Assembly (NCBI GenBank): GCA_003024785.1
Contig: PUQB01000828.1
Span: 1-64,000 of the forward strand
Source of the DNA: Selaginella tamariscina
Taxonomy: Eukaryota > Streptophyta > Lycopodiopsida > Selaginellales > Selaginellaceae
Direction of reading: 5' to 3'
Length of the DNA stretch: 64,000 bases
Every line of letters starts with the position of its first letter. The first letter of the stretch is position 1. Positions 1 to 11,129 of the stretch are shown here, one piece after another. Position numbers and translations under genes: made by a program. The notes beneath the pieces are model-generated. The model searched no databases. It was given only the letters and a program-made list of their open reading frames with translations, and had not been told where the DNA came from.

Positions 1-71
1 CCCCGGATCCCCCACAGAAGAGTAGTTCCCGTAAGTCTCTCTATCTCTCTGTCACTGTCTCTCTCTCTCTC

Positions 72-106
<35 letters not shown>

Positions 107-271
107 CTTGTTGTTTTTATAGAAGGACCAACACCTGAGGGTAGCTGGACATGCGATGCTTGTGGGAATGTAAATTATCCATTCAGAACAAAATGTAACC
201 GCAGGAATTGTGGCGTTGAAAAGCCAGGTGATGCAAAATTGGTTACAGACGAATCCCCATCATCTAACTAG
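1..271 (+). CDS. RanBP2-type zinc-finger protein, last two exons (5' partial)
   Basis: The reading frame runs through 1-30, a GT-AG intron at 31-122 (donor GTAAGT, acceptor TTTTTATAG) and 123-271, where it stops at TAG (269-271). The last exon encodes a zinc finger with the core GSWTCDACGNVNYPFRTKC followed by an NC pair, giving spacing C-x2-C-x10-C-x4-C. This is the pattern of plant RanBP2/NZF-type fingers, including the NYPFRTKCN core. Such fingers usually bind single-stranded RNA or ubiquitin; the exact role here is unknown. The tail after the finger is short and Ser/Asp-rich (ends in SSN). The intron is largely a (CT)n(GT)n microsatellite at about 45-104. The frame is unbroken across the junction. 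The 5' part of the gene lies outside the window. Confidence 0.85.
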
Positions 272-1929
272 GTACGCTTTAGTTTAACATATATATTATA
301 TTAGGTTAACTTAAAGTAGTAAATATAATCTATTAACTAATATTAAAATACTAAGTAGTAAGAACACCGTCATAATCTGAGAGTTCTTTACCTGGCGTAT
401 GTAAATATATATACACTGAGTATGTGCATATATTTCCTGATTAATTTGTTATTTATTTCTATATTTTATTATGTGTTGTGAGTCTGTTGTTACTGTTTCT
501 TTGGTTTTCCAGTAACTAAGTCGTCGTGGAGGGTCCGTGTTGGTCGGGTTGTCGGTCTACTTATACGGTCTACGGTCTGTGTACGGTCCATGTACGTCTA
601 CGGTCTTGTACGTGTCTACTCCTTTTCTTTTTACCCTGAAAGTGTCTGTTATAAATTCTGTGCAGTCGGGTTTTTTACACTTCAGAGAATATACCATTAT
701 GCTGAACATATGCTGAAACCTCCTGATACACCCTTTCCGTGCATACTTGTACACGTACGGCCTTAAACAGCCCTCTTTCTTTTCATATTTATATATGCTT
801 ACATGTATATACATGCATACATGTGAACACATTCATATCTGTGGTAGAGATGCTTAGGATATATGGTTATTATTCTAAATAATATTATTCCAAGAATATG
901 ATTATAGTGTATATCCATATAAATGATGTAATTTTATTAACTATGTTAAAATCTCAGCTTAACATAGCTGTAATTTAATAATATATGAAACTTTATGGTT
1001 TGAGACTTTCTGAGCTTTAAAATTAAATATAATATTAATAAATTAAGTGGATTCATTTAAAAATGTAAATTAAAATATTTATAATGTTATTTGTTATGAC
1101 TTATGTGTTATATATTAATGTATTGCTTATAAATTCATATATAGAAACCTCTCCCATGTATTCAATTCAATGTATATTGTTTTGATATATATATAAGTAA
1201 ATGAATATATAATTGGCTATTATATACTTAATAGATAATTTTATTAATATCAAAACTAATAGCACTGTTAGTATATTATATATAGTAGTGTTAAATATAT
1301 TGTTTTAATACAGTTTATACTTTCAATACGTGTATTTTTAAATAACCAGATTTGAGTTCAAATATCATAACGATTAGTATGTAAAGAGGGTAAGGGTAAG
1401 GAGTGTGTGTGTGTGTGTGTTTATACACACCCTAAAATTTGTCATATTTATATATATACCTCTTGAAATTTATATTTACCTAGAAACTTCAATTTAATTT
1501 TTTTTCTGCATTTCAAAATTAAAAATTAAAAATATTTTTAAAAATTTAATAAAAGAAAATATTGTTTTATTATATTTAGCCCAATTAAACATATATTGTA
1601 ATGTAACGTAATTATTTTTAAAAATATTGGTATTTCTTAACATTTGTTATTATGATATATTTTAATAAATTTATTTTGTAAGATCCATGTGTACAATTGC
1701 ATGTGCACATACTATTATTATGTAATGGGTTTTAATAGTTGTTGGATTAGTTTCAATTTGGATCATTTGCAGTTAGGGTTCTTGAATTAATGGATATATA
1801 TATTTTTTATATTTCAATATGAACCATTTGTTCTTGTATATAAGTTAGGGTTCTTGAATTAATGGATATATATATTTCTATATTTCGAGAGCTGTCACAT
1901 TGGTGGAAGTGAGGGGCACCTTTAATTTT
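272..1929. other. AT-rich intergenic / 3' flank, no gene seen
   Basis: This follows the stop of the zinc-finger gene and is strongly AT-rich with many TATA runs. At about 565-620 a degenerate short repeat of TACGGTC/TACGTC recurs, likely low-complexity 3' flank. A (GT)n tract lies at 1403-1420. Two near-identical ~45-bp blocks (TAGGGTTCTTGAATTAATGG with flanks) occur at about 1776 and 1846. The ORFs here are short and look random. Confidence 0.5.
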
Positions 1930-2149
1930 CTATGTTTTATGTCATACGCTATATCACAAAACACATGACATGCATGTGTGGCACAATTGCTTCGTGTGTG
2001 TGTCTCTCTCAGAGAGATAATATGTGTATGTAAGCCCAATTCACTGAAACGTGCATATGTACACATGCAAATGTGTTGCATAGAGATGTGTGTGTATTGT
2101 ATATCTAATTTTATTACTTTTTCTTTTTAATATTTAACTAAGTGATCAA

Positions 2150-2341
2150 GTGTTTGGTGCAGCCACTTGTGGTGTGGATCCTCCCTATCTTGAGTTATTT
2201 TTGTCTATCGACAACACCACCTCCTCTCTGTCATTTAAAGATGCTTTATTGCTTGTTTTCCTTTCACCTCCAATAACATTGGTAACTTCCTTGCCTACAT
2301 TCCTAATACCCACGGTATTTCCCTTAATAATTTATCCTTAG
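2150..2341 (-). pseudogene. Gene fragment, minus-strand arm of an inverted pair
   Basis: Read on the minus strand, this matches the coding sequence found on the plus strand at 2543-2776 (shared features: VIGGERK/VIGDNWT-type start, SIDKN or HVDEE core). It is interrupted by frameshifts and stops. Together with the plus fragment it forms a long inverted repeat. Product unrecognised. The same minus fragment recurs at 3354-3575, about 43620-43830, 45767-45967 and 46994-47286. Confidence 0.45.
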
Positions 2342-2542
2342 TTTATATATTAAGTCCCAACAAACCTGCCATCGGAGCCCTCGTGATATTGAGAAAGAAA
2401 AATGACAAACGAAACCTCGACTGTCGGATCTACAAGACAAATTAAAATATCTATATATAGTATAGTAGGGTTTTGTTTAGGAAAATTGAGATAGGTTTTT
2501 AAAAGATGACGAACGAGATAGCTTTATGCAGCTGCTGGAGAA

Positions 2543-2776
2543 ATGTATGTAAGGGAGGTAGCAATGTTATTGGAGATAATTGGTAGACAAGATAAGAACT
2601 TAATAGAGTGGTTTTGGATGCAAGCGGATAAGACTGTGCATGTGGATGAGGAATTACTAAATAAATTCACATGCGTAAAGAATCCCGACCATGAGTGGCT
2701 TGAAGAGATAAGGAAAACATTAGATCAATTAGCAAAAGATGTTGTCAATCATATCCATATTGAACATAAGCTCTAG
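2543..2776 (+). pseudogene. Gene fragment, plus-strand arm of the inverted pair
   Basis: An open frame of 77 codons encodes a hydrophilic peptide with AMLLEIIGRQDKNLIEWFW near the start and KTLDQLAKDVVNHI near the end. No domain recognised. The start codon used by the open frame is not convincing, because an upstream ATG (MTNEIALCS, about 2506) is out of frame by an indel. The same peptide is seen at 46117-46332, where the upstream ATG is in frame, and in decayed form at about 44150-44400. It is probably one small exon of an unknown gene multiplied inside the repeat. Confidence 0.4.
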
Positions 2777-3353
2777 TGTTTAGTGATTAGGCAAGTGACA
2801 ATGAGAAGCATAGCTACAAATTCAGTTGTTTGCGCAAGATTGGAGTAGCAATATCCAACACACATTCCTTTTTTATGTAGGAAGCAAGCCCATGTGATGA
2901 ACCTTTTTACTAGTTTGCCTGATGAGTTAGATGCTATAATTGTTAATTAGACAACACTCACAATTGTGTCAAGTTTCAATATAGGGTAATACATGAGGAG
3001 ATGGTTATGATGTGTATAGTTATGATACATACATTCAATCTTTACTAAGTTTCTACACGATGTCTAATGTGTGTGTGTGTATAAATATATATATGCCATG
3101 AATTATATACACAAGATATACATGTATCACAATTACTAAACTTGTACGTATGCCATATATATGCATATGTACACAACTTTACATGTATTATGGTTACTAA
3201 TTTCATTGACAATTTGTGTGTGCCCTCATGTTTGTCAATGTAAGGTGAAAGTGTGTGTGAATGTGTACTAACAAGTGAGTGTTAAGAATGGAGACCATAT
3301 TTTATGTCATACGCTATATCACAAACACAACATGCATGTGTGGCACATCGCTT

Positions 3354-4140
3354 CTATGTGTGTGTGTACTCTTTATTCTCAATATTCATAAGTTGGACAT
3401 AATCTTTAGCTAATTGATCAAGTGTTTGGCGTACCACTTGTGATGTGATCCTTTCTATCTTGAGTGATTCTTTGTCTACCAACAACTCCTCTGTGTGCAT
3501 CCAAAGACACTTTATTGCTTTGTCGTTTTGTCTTCCTTTCACCTCCAATAACATTGGTAGCTTCCTTGCATGCATTCCTAATATCCATTGTATTTCCCTT
3601 AAATAATCTAACCCTAGCTTATATATTAAGTCCCAACGAACCTCTTACCATCTGATCCCTCGTGATATTGAAAAAGAAAAATGACAAAAGAAACCTTGAT
3701 TGTCGGATCTGCAATACAGATTAAAATATTGTCAAGTCAAAGAGAACCCTACACCTTATCCTCTACAAGAATTTCTTGAGCCATTTTATGTACAATTTGA
3801 GCTTGGATAACATCTTCATCCTCATCCTATAGATCATTCTCTTCCTTATTAGCCATGGCTAACCCTTCTTCTTCATTAAGTTCTAAATCTAAGCTTTCCT
3901 CCTCATTCTAGACTCCTGTTAACAGCTCCTCCAACAAAGATTGAAAGTTTTGCTACTATTCATCTACTTGCACAACCCCTTCAATCGCTTCCTCTTCATT
4001 GTACCCTCAAAAACTATATTTTACATGGTCTTCAAGTGATAGTAAAAGCTACTCTTGCTATAATATTTACCCTCATATCCTCTCTCCCTCAAACAATTAC
4101 AAACGACATTGGAAACTACCTTGATGCTTGATCCGGCCAT
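3354..4140 (-). pseudogene. Degenerate unrecognised gene with the repeated fragment at its 3' end
   Basis: On the minus strand an ATG at 4140 opens a short frame (begins MAGSSIKVVSNVVCN), followed by acidic stretches (DEDEDVIQAQIVHKMAQEI) and finally the repeated fragment at 3575-3354 with PMLLEVKGRQNDKAIKCLW and RQTLDQLAKD. Several stops and frame changes separate these pieces, so it is not translatable as it stands. The same order is seen in copy B at about 47776-46990. This suggests a once-functional multi-exon gene. Function unknown. Confidence 0.4.
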
Positions 4141-4976
4141 CTAGTCGATTTCCTCAAATCCTGTGATACTTGTACACACATTTAGTAACAACAACTCTAA
4201 GATAAGAAAGAATCAACATCTAAAAAAAATTATATATATGTCATTTTTACTTTGTGAAATTTGTGAAATATAGCATTAGAAGCCTTAGATTCAATATGGG
4301 TCATCCATAAACAATGGTTTTCTTACATAGTTTTAATAAACCATATATATAATTTTTTGGGACTTTGACGAAATTTGTGGAATATAACATTACAAGCCCT
4401 ACATTCATTTGGGCCATCCATAATAAATGATTTTCTTAACTTGGTGGGATCTATTAAATTAAAAGCCCTATATTCAACATCACTACAAGCCCTAAACCTA
4501 GATTCAGTATAGGTCATTCTTCTCTCTGTCGTTGCCTTTCACAACTTCTTCTCTCTCGCGCCATCACAACTTCTTCTCTCTTGCCACCATTTACAACTTT
4601 TGTCTCGCCGCCTTTCACATCCTCCATCTCTGATCAAGTAACTAAAATGGACATCACAAGATTGACCCTAAAGAGCTAAGGTAGTATATTTTAGATAGGC
4701 ATCAAGTAACTTAGAAGTGTGCTCAATTGCTTTGAGAAGGAAAGCCTTGATGGCTATATAACTTCTACTCTCAAGTTGAAGGATTATGAACTCTTAGTTG
4801 TAATGTGGGTGAGACAAGGCATCTTGAAGACTTGCTTCAAAAGCAAACAAAGACAACTTTCCTACTCTTGAGGGAATGGGATTCAAAAGCAAACAAGACA
4901 ACTTTCCTACTCTTGAGGGAATGGGATCCATAGCACTCTAAGGTAACTCCCAAACATCACAAACCTAGAAACAAAT
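4141..4976. other. No gene; CT-rich leader-like tract and a direct repeat
   Basis: About 4510-4630 repeats ACAACTTCTTCTCTC several times and is pyrimidine-rich. At 4837-4926 a ~45-bp block is directly duplicated (contains CAACTTTCCTACTCTTGAGG twice); copy B at about 48485-48530 has it only once, so the duplication is private to copy A. Confidence 0.45.
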
Positions 4977-6475
4977 TTGCCAAAGAAACGACCACATGCT
5001 ACAGAGCTTGTAGTGAGCAAGAGGAAGAAAGTGAAGAAGGAAATGGTGGTTAAGACAAGAAAAAACACAAGTGCTAACAATACAGAGATTACAATGTTGC
5101 CAACAGTACAACATAAGGTTTTTGTATTTATTTTGTTTTCTATTGGTTTTTCTGCAATGTTGTTGTTTTATGGTTTTTCTAGTGGTTTTTTGGCAATGGT
5201 TAGTTTATGTTTTTTCGGCAATGGTTAGTTTATGTTTTTGGCAATGGTTAGTTTATGTTTTTCTAGTGGGTTTTTAGCAATGGTTAGTTTATGGTTTTTC
5301 TAATGGTTTTTATTGATTGTTTTGTAGGTTCTCCTATCTAAGTTGAAGAATGTGTTTCCAAACTTCAAAGTGGCCAAGTTTGGTAATGACCTATTGGGAA
5401 ATTGAATAGAAGAATCCTACAAGCTCTCATATTTGTCTTGCAAGAAAAGAGACTCATCAATACAAAGCTTACCACATATATGTCTTGCAAGTAAAAAGAC
5501 TCATAAGTGTAAAGCTTACCAATTTATGCTAGCAACTCCACAAAGCTTTCTCAAAGAAATCAAAAATGGAATATGTACTGAGAAAATCACATGTGAAGCT
5601 CCTTGTATACAAACAGAAATTGGCAGTAGGTAATTTTATTTTTTACTTACTTTATATGATTTTGTTATTTCCTTTATGCAGGACCTTTTTGAAGCTCAAT
5701 TTCATGTACTTGGTTTTTTTTGTGTTGCTGAACATATGGTCGGAATAGCTATGTGCTCTCTATTCATAAAGCACACACTATTGGTGAAGGTGGAGTCACT
5801 ATGTGAACCCCTATCGAACTGCATTAAGTTGCCATTCAAAAAATACCTTTCCTAGAGCCACCCGTCAATACCAAAGCTTATCAAGGATGTACATTTGAAG
5901 ATAAACCATTTCTCTTATATTGATATTGTTTTGATGTACAACTACTTGATCGTTTTTTGTAAAAAAAACTATTCGTTGACCACAATGGTGCATATGACTT
6001 CTTAAGTTCCATGTGAATCCACTGAGGATGAAGGGGATAGTGAAGAAGTTATGAAACTGATGAAGAATGTTGAAGCGGTGAGGAAGAACCTAAGGAGCTT
6101 GCTTCTACACCTAACGAGCCTACTTCTACACTCAAGGAACACCTAAAAAGTTTGCTTCTACACATAAGCCTTGTTCCACACATGAGGAGCATGCTTGTGT
6201 ACATGTGAGGAGCCTACCTAAAGCCATGTATAAGGATGTAGAGCCTCATAAGACAACTAAGAACCAACTTTCTCATGTACATAGCTCATTTTTTGTTAAT
6301 ATATACATGTTAGAACACAATTCAAGGTTGGTGGTGAGGTACATAATGTACATTGAAGAATACAAACAACATATGTTGTTATTCATTTTGTTAAAATGAT
6401 CTTATTTATTTTATTATATAGAGCTCCAAGATGACGTTGACAGTGCAAAGAAGGTATGTTAATTTCAATTTTGAA
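4977..6475 (+). pseudogene. Degenerate Lys-rich protein gene, unrecognised
   Basis: The first open piece (4977-5228) is strongly basic with a nuclear-localisation-like run (KKRPHATELVVSKRKKVKK), then runs into a low-complexity repeat that encodes a meaningless hydrophobic tail. Further coding-like pieces follow in other frames: about 5335-5405 (SKLKNVFPNFKVAKFGNDLL), 5433-5633 (Cys/Lys-rich, CLASKKTHKCKAY) and 6205-6399. The same basic start occurs at about 48580-48700 in copy B. This could be a dead transposon-related gene, but I recognise no domain. Confidence 0.3.
5166..5320. repeat. Short tandem repeat, ~30 bp unit
   Basis: About five copies of GGCAATGGTTAGTTTATG followed by a variable TTTTT-rich spacer. 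The repeat and the next ~370 bp are absent from copy B, where the two sides are joined at GGTTTTT/GTGTTGCTGAACAT (about 48778-48795). This looks like a deletion at short homology. Confidence 0.7.
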
Positions 6476-6894
6476 ATTCCATGTTTATATTTTCTGTAGA
6501 GGTGCATGGCTCCTAAAGATTTGAAGGTTGTACTGTAGTATTGTTTGATCATGAAGTTGGAGACATGAACTTGGCAATGTTGAAGTCTCTTTGTTTAGCA
6601 ACAACAAGAAAAACCCTAGTTAAAGTCCAATATCAAACAAAAACAACATTCAAAAATGTTTTTTAAAGATCCATTGAGCTTGGTCTAAACATTTTCAAGA
6701 TCCATTGAGCTTGGTGTATGGTCATCGAGAAAGAGAATGAATGGAATATATAGGATGCATCAACTGTGAAGAAAAGATGGGGAAGGCTAGGCACATGACT
6801 TCATTTGTAAGAAACCATGTAGATATATGAAGAAAATATATTAGAACCATACATATTTATGTAGAAATCACAAGCTAGCTATATCAAAAACCAT

Positions 6895-7265
6895 TATTTA
6901 AACTAGAAATCACAACAAAAACTAGTGGTTAAACCATGTTTTTGGAAGCAAAAACTACAATAAAAACCAATGGCTACACGTTTGAACTCACCATAATATC
7001 TAATCATATCATACTAAAAACCATGTTTTTTTAAGTAAAGATCATCACAAAACTAGTGGCTGAACTTGAAACTCATCATAATAGTTAACCATACCATACT
7101 AAAAACTATGTTTTTTTTATAGCAAAAAACACTACAAAACCATTAGTTAAACTTTGAACTCACCATAATAATTAATCATACCATATTGTTTCTTGAAGTA
7201 TAAAGCATTACAAGAACCAATTGTTGAACTTCTGACTAACCATAATAGTTAACCAAATTAAATAA
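6895..7265. repeat. Tandem ~95-100 bp repeats (about four units)
   Basis: Each unit contains AAACCATGTTTTT, a short variable part, ACTAGTGGTTAAAC or similar, then GAACTCACCATAATA and TAATCATACCATA. Units begin near 6935, 7020, 7105 and 7185. The matching block in copy B is about 49990-50340. Confidence 0.65.
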
Positions 7266-8555
7266 AAAAGCAAAGTACACAAACCAATTAGAAAGACCAT
7301 ATGCCACACTTTGTCCAAAACCACTATAAAATAACACACTTATACGACCCTTCCAAAAATAACATAATGGGACCATTTTAAAAACCATTTAGTTTTTTTG
7401 TTAAAATGGTCAATATGAAGTTCAACCACTAGTTTTTTACATGGTTTTCTAGAATAAAAACCATGTTATGTGTATTATGTTTGGTCAAGAAATTTAGGAC
7501 ATTTTATCTCTCTAAAACTATAATTTGTAAACATAATTCATGACTAAACTTCCACATTGGGCCAATATGAAGTAGTCCTCATGAATATGAAAAAACAATT
7601 CTCATAAATCTAAAGACAGCTTTTAGCTTTTTTTCATATTCACTAAAATATAAGTGCATAATCCATGGTAAAAAACTAAAGATGTCCTTTTGTAATAAAT
7701 GAATTTCATTTTTACAATTTGAAAATAGTTTTCTATGTGTTTTTGTTGATTTCTTTTGTCATGTTTTCATGCAAAAAAAATCACTTTTATTCATGCTTTG
7801 ATAATAAGGTTATACCAAATTGTTTTAAGGATTGATGGTATTGTTGTTATATTAATGATGGTTCAATAACACTGAAATTATCATAATTTTTAAAACAAAT
7901 CTATTACATACTATATTTCAATTTTTTAATTGATGTGCTATAAACCAAATCCATTATAATCATTAGTTCACCAAAAATGTTTTGATAAACTATACCTAAA
8001 AGCTAAGAGTCTTTTTGTGAAAACCAGGTTTCATGTTTTTTTGACTCATAAACTATATTACAAACGAGGGTTCTAAGAAAGACTAGTTATAAACCAAGGT
8101 TGGTTTAAAGGTTAGCCAACATGGTAAATTTTTTAAATTAAATTAATATAATAAAGTTATAGGATAAGGGTTCGACTATGGCATAATACAATTAGGTGGC
8201 TACGTAAAATATATAAAGTATTGACATTTGTAGATCTTGATTTCTTCACATAAGTATATATGTTTAATGCATATTTTTCATATATATAGAAAAAAAAACT
8301 TTCATTCTTTATAATTTAATAACAATTAAATAAAATTCATTAAACGATTGTTTGTCTAACCCCCTCACCTATAGAGAAGTTTTTTCATATACTTTTTCAA
8401 TTTAATAAGTTAATAAAAATGGATACTTATGTATTAATTAATTATGTTTAAAGTACTACAAAAAAAATTCTAGTTAGGAAGTTTATATAGCTAACGATAA
8501 CGTTTCTTGCAAGGTTTATTATGGCATTTATCAACGATGGAGATTAATGGTTATG
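7266..8555. other. AT-rich segment present only in copy A, no gene
   Basis: No convincing ORF. Copy B joins directly from AACCAAATTAAAT to GCTTTTAATTATTCAC (about 50340-50360), so these ~1.3 kb are either deleted in B or inserted in A. The ends show no target duplication or inverted repeats that would identify a transposon. Confidence 0.55.
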
Positions 8556-9074
8556 ATGCTTTTAATTATTCACAAAAGCATGCGAAAAAAGTGAAGTACA
8601 TGTGTATATTTGTATAAAGTTGTACACAAATAAGTTCATGTTTCATATGCACTTTTATTTCTAAAATTTTAATAGATCTCCAAACCTTGGAATACCTTAA
8701 ACAATAATATTTACAATTTCGAGTCAATTGGGAGGTGGGATCCATTCTTAGTGGAGAATATGAAGCAAATAGTGAAGGTAAAATTCTTAATATAATACAT
8801 CGTATCTTTATATACATATATATTATATTATATTTATTATTTGTGGTGTGTGTGCATATTTATGTATATATATTTTACAAGAAGGGGACAATACAAGAAG
8901 TACAAGGAGTGGAAGTTGATGAGAGTAATTTTTCTTATGAAGTACATGCAAATATGTCTCTTTCACAACCTGGTCTCATGACCAAGTGACAATAACCCTT
9001 GCTTTTGTAAGAAAAAGGACTTGAACCAAAGTTGTTTAGTTACCCATTTTCCTAGCTCTATTTATGCCTAGTTT
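8556..9074. other. Non-coding segment shared with copy B
   Basis: Matches about 50350-50850 closely. Contains a TATATA/GTGTGT tract and weak short ORFs on both strands. I see no gene. Confidence 0.45.
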
Positions 9075-9165
9075 TTAATTAGAATAAATTTATACACATG
9101 TAAAAAAGAGAAATTCATTTCATAATTACAAATAAATAAATCATTTGGTAAAAAAAGAAAATTCA
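9075..9165. other. Segment inverted relative to copy B
   Basis: This ~90-bp stretch (from TTAATTAGAATAAATTTATA to AAAAGAAAATTCAT) is found reverse-complemented at about 50903-50994, while the flank before it is collinear. It marks a micro-inversion at the edge of the duplication. Confidence 0.75.
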
Positions 9166-9703
9166 TTTCATACAAATAAGTGAATAACCATGCAAATGTA
9201 ACTCTCTCAAGCATGAGCAAGTGTCAAGGAAAGCCCAAAGAACACAAAACATAAATGCTACATTATTAAGAATACAAACTTTTCTCGAGCACCTCAATAC
9301 ATGCTAGTTGTGTGTCATAAATACTTAGATCAAAGTCCACAATCTTACATTGTAGTTCATCTGCAGGCACCTGAAACACATGTACACACATATACATGTA
9401 CATGTGAATTTATATATTCAACCAAACATCCACCTATATGCACGTTGTAACTAAAGTGGGCATGTGTGAAAATGGGAATATAAAATAAATTACTAATTAA
9501 TACTTAAGTTTTAATTATTAATTAATTATTTAATTAATATGTATTAAGCCTTAAATATTAATTAATTAATAAATTAATCCTTCAATAACCTTACTTAGTA
9601 AGGAATATTCTAAAATATCTTAGAATATTCATAATATTACATAAAAATAATTTACAATAATTAAGAAATACTATCAAACATAATTACAAATGAAATCATT
9701 TTC
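9166..9703. other. AT-rich intergenic, no gene
   Basis: Contains ATTAATTAATTAA-type low-complexity runs at about 9490-9580. It would be the 3' flank of the minus-strand HAD-like gene. No terminator or polyadenylation signal can be assigned with confidence. Confidence 0.4.
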
Positions 9704-10853
9704 TTATGACATGTTAATTTTTATAAATACTTTCTTCCTATCATACAAGAAATCTTTCATTTTGTCTAAATCATCACTCTCCGGATTAATCAAATCATTT
9801 TGGTCAATATCTTGATGTTGTTGCCACCACTTAACACTCTCACGAATGCAATTGGGAGTTGCCATCCTTGTTAATACATAAGATGTGATAAGAGAAGGTC
9901 TGCATAAAGGCTCATCTAAAAACTGACGTTCCTTAAGAATAATATTATAAAGCGCCCGGTTGCTATCCTTCATTTTATAAAATTCAAATCACGAGAAAGA
10001 AAAGCTTCAGGAAATGTATGATACGGTGGATACTGCTCACAAAAATTTTCGAGATTCTTCTTTCTGAGGCACGTATCCAAGTAGTTCACTAGCTCATCCA
10101 TGATATCGGTATCAGAATATGGATCGAAAGTGATTGGATGAATACAAGCAATGTTTTGGTTGAGCATAGCCTTCTGAGGAGAGTCGTCTACTACTAAGAT
10201 ATGCATTCTTCATTATCCTTAAGCGACTGATCTCCCCATGAGTCCCAATTATTCTTTCATTCTTGAAGAAGTATGGCTTGCTTTCCTTTCTTATATTGTG
10301 AAATTCGAGAGGTTTATAACATATTTGGTCAAAAATCCAATCTTTACGAATCACCTCTTCTGCAACACTACAATGTTTCTTAAGCAAATTCAACAGCGGT
10401 GTTAAGTTATGAATCTGCATGCATGACCAAATCCCCACAAGCGCACCCATCTCCTTAAGCTTTTGAAAGAGACGATCCAACCCTGGACGAAAAATAATAT
10501 CATATCGAAATTTACCATGACAAGGAATGAAATCTCCTTGTTTGATTTCTTTTTTCCTATCCTCGGGCCTTTGTCGATGAAGCAGAACACCATTGACATC
10601 CAACAACACAATATGGCCATGAGTAACATGGATAGCGTTGCCTCTTGAATACTTTGCAAATCACTTGTTTGCTCCCTTTCACATTTATCCGTTGCACTAT
10701 CTCGTTGCCTATCCCTTCATCATTTAATTGTACATCATCCTTACAAGATTCAGATATTGCATGCGCTGAAGAAATTGATTTCGGAACTGAAGCCAATAAA
10801 AATGATGATGAAAAATGAAGTGGCCCCCATGGTAACGATGTTTTGAGCTGCAT
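9704..10853 (-). CDS. FCP1/NIF-type HAD phosphatase-like protein (frameshifted)
   Basis: Three overlapping minus-strand frames form one protein. An N-terminal Ser-rich lead starts at 10853 (MQLKTSLPWG). The HAD core (10609-10112) has motif I LLDVNGVLL (about 10604-10578) and motif II GIWSCM. A C-terminal piece (10206-9970) carries the metal-binding motif LVVDDSPQKA. A further piece (9973-9704, ending VFIKINMS) follows with an ATGA overlap and is probably the same C-terminus after another indel. The second Asp of the usual DxDxT motif is Asn, as I recall in many plant NIF-like relatives, so activity on phospho-CTD is uncertain. At least two one-base indels break the frame (about 10630 and 10210). 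It lies downstream of, and co-directed with, the ParB-like gene. Copy B lacks this region. Confidence 0.75.
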
Positions 10854-11129
10854 TATTATCCATTTCCTGCATGAACTCTGTCATTCTGACATGTGGCACA
10901 AGAAATTGTCGCCAAACCCCTCTCTTACCTCATGCAATGCTGAAAATCCATGTTCTCAATGTTTCATTACATCTGCAAAATGATAATTAGCTGACCTTAA
11001 AATTATCAAGGTATATTATTTACCTTGTTAATGTGTGACCCATGTTTGAACTAAAAGCTTCATTAATCCTTGAGAATTTATTTTCTGTACAAATATAAAC
11101 GAAATATACAAAAATGCCTTATGTTACAC

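Larger units (their letters stand above)
1930..3655. repeat. Tandem ~1.37 kb repeat units (copy A, two units)
   Basis: The marker ATGTCATACGCTATATCACA occurs at about 1938 and 3305 here and again near 43425, 45550 and 46914. Each occurrence starts the same block: a TG-rich stretch, a minus-strand gene fragment, then in most units a plus-strand fragment of the same coding sequence, then AT-rich spacer. Copy A holds two units (the second runs on into unique sequence); copy B holds three. Confidence 0.7.

Noticed and set aside
7266..8555. Transposon inserted in copy A
   Set aside because: No terminal inverted repeats, target duplication or coding sequence at the boundaries; a deletion in copy B is equally likely.
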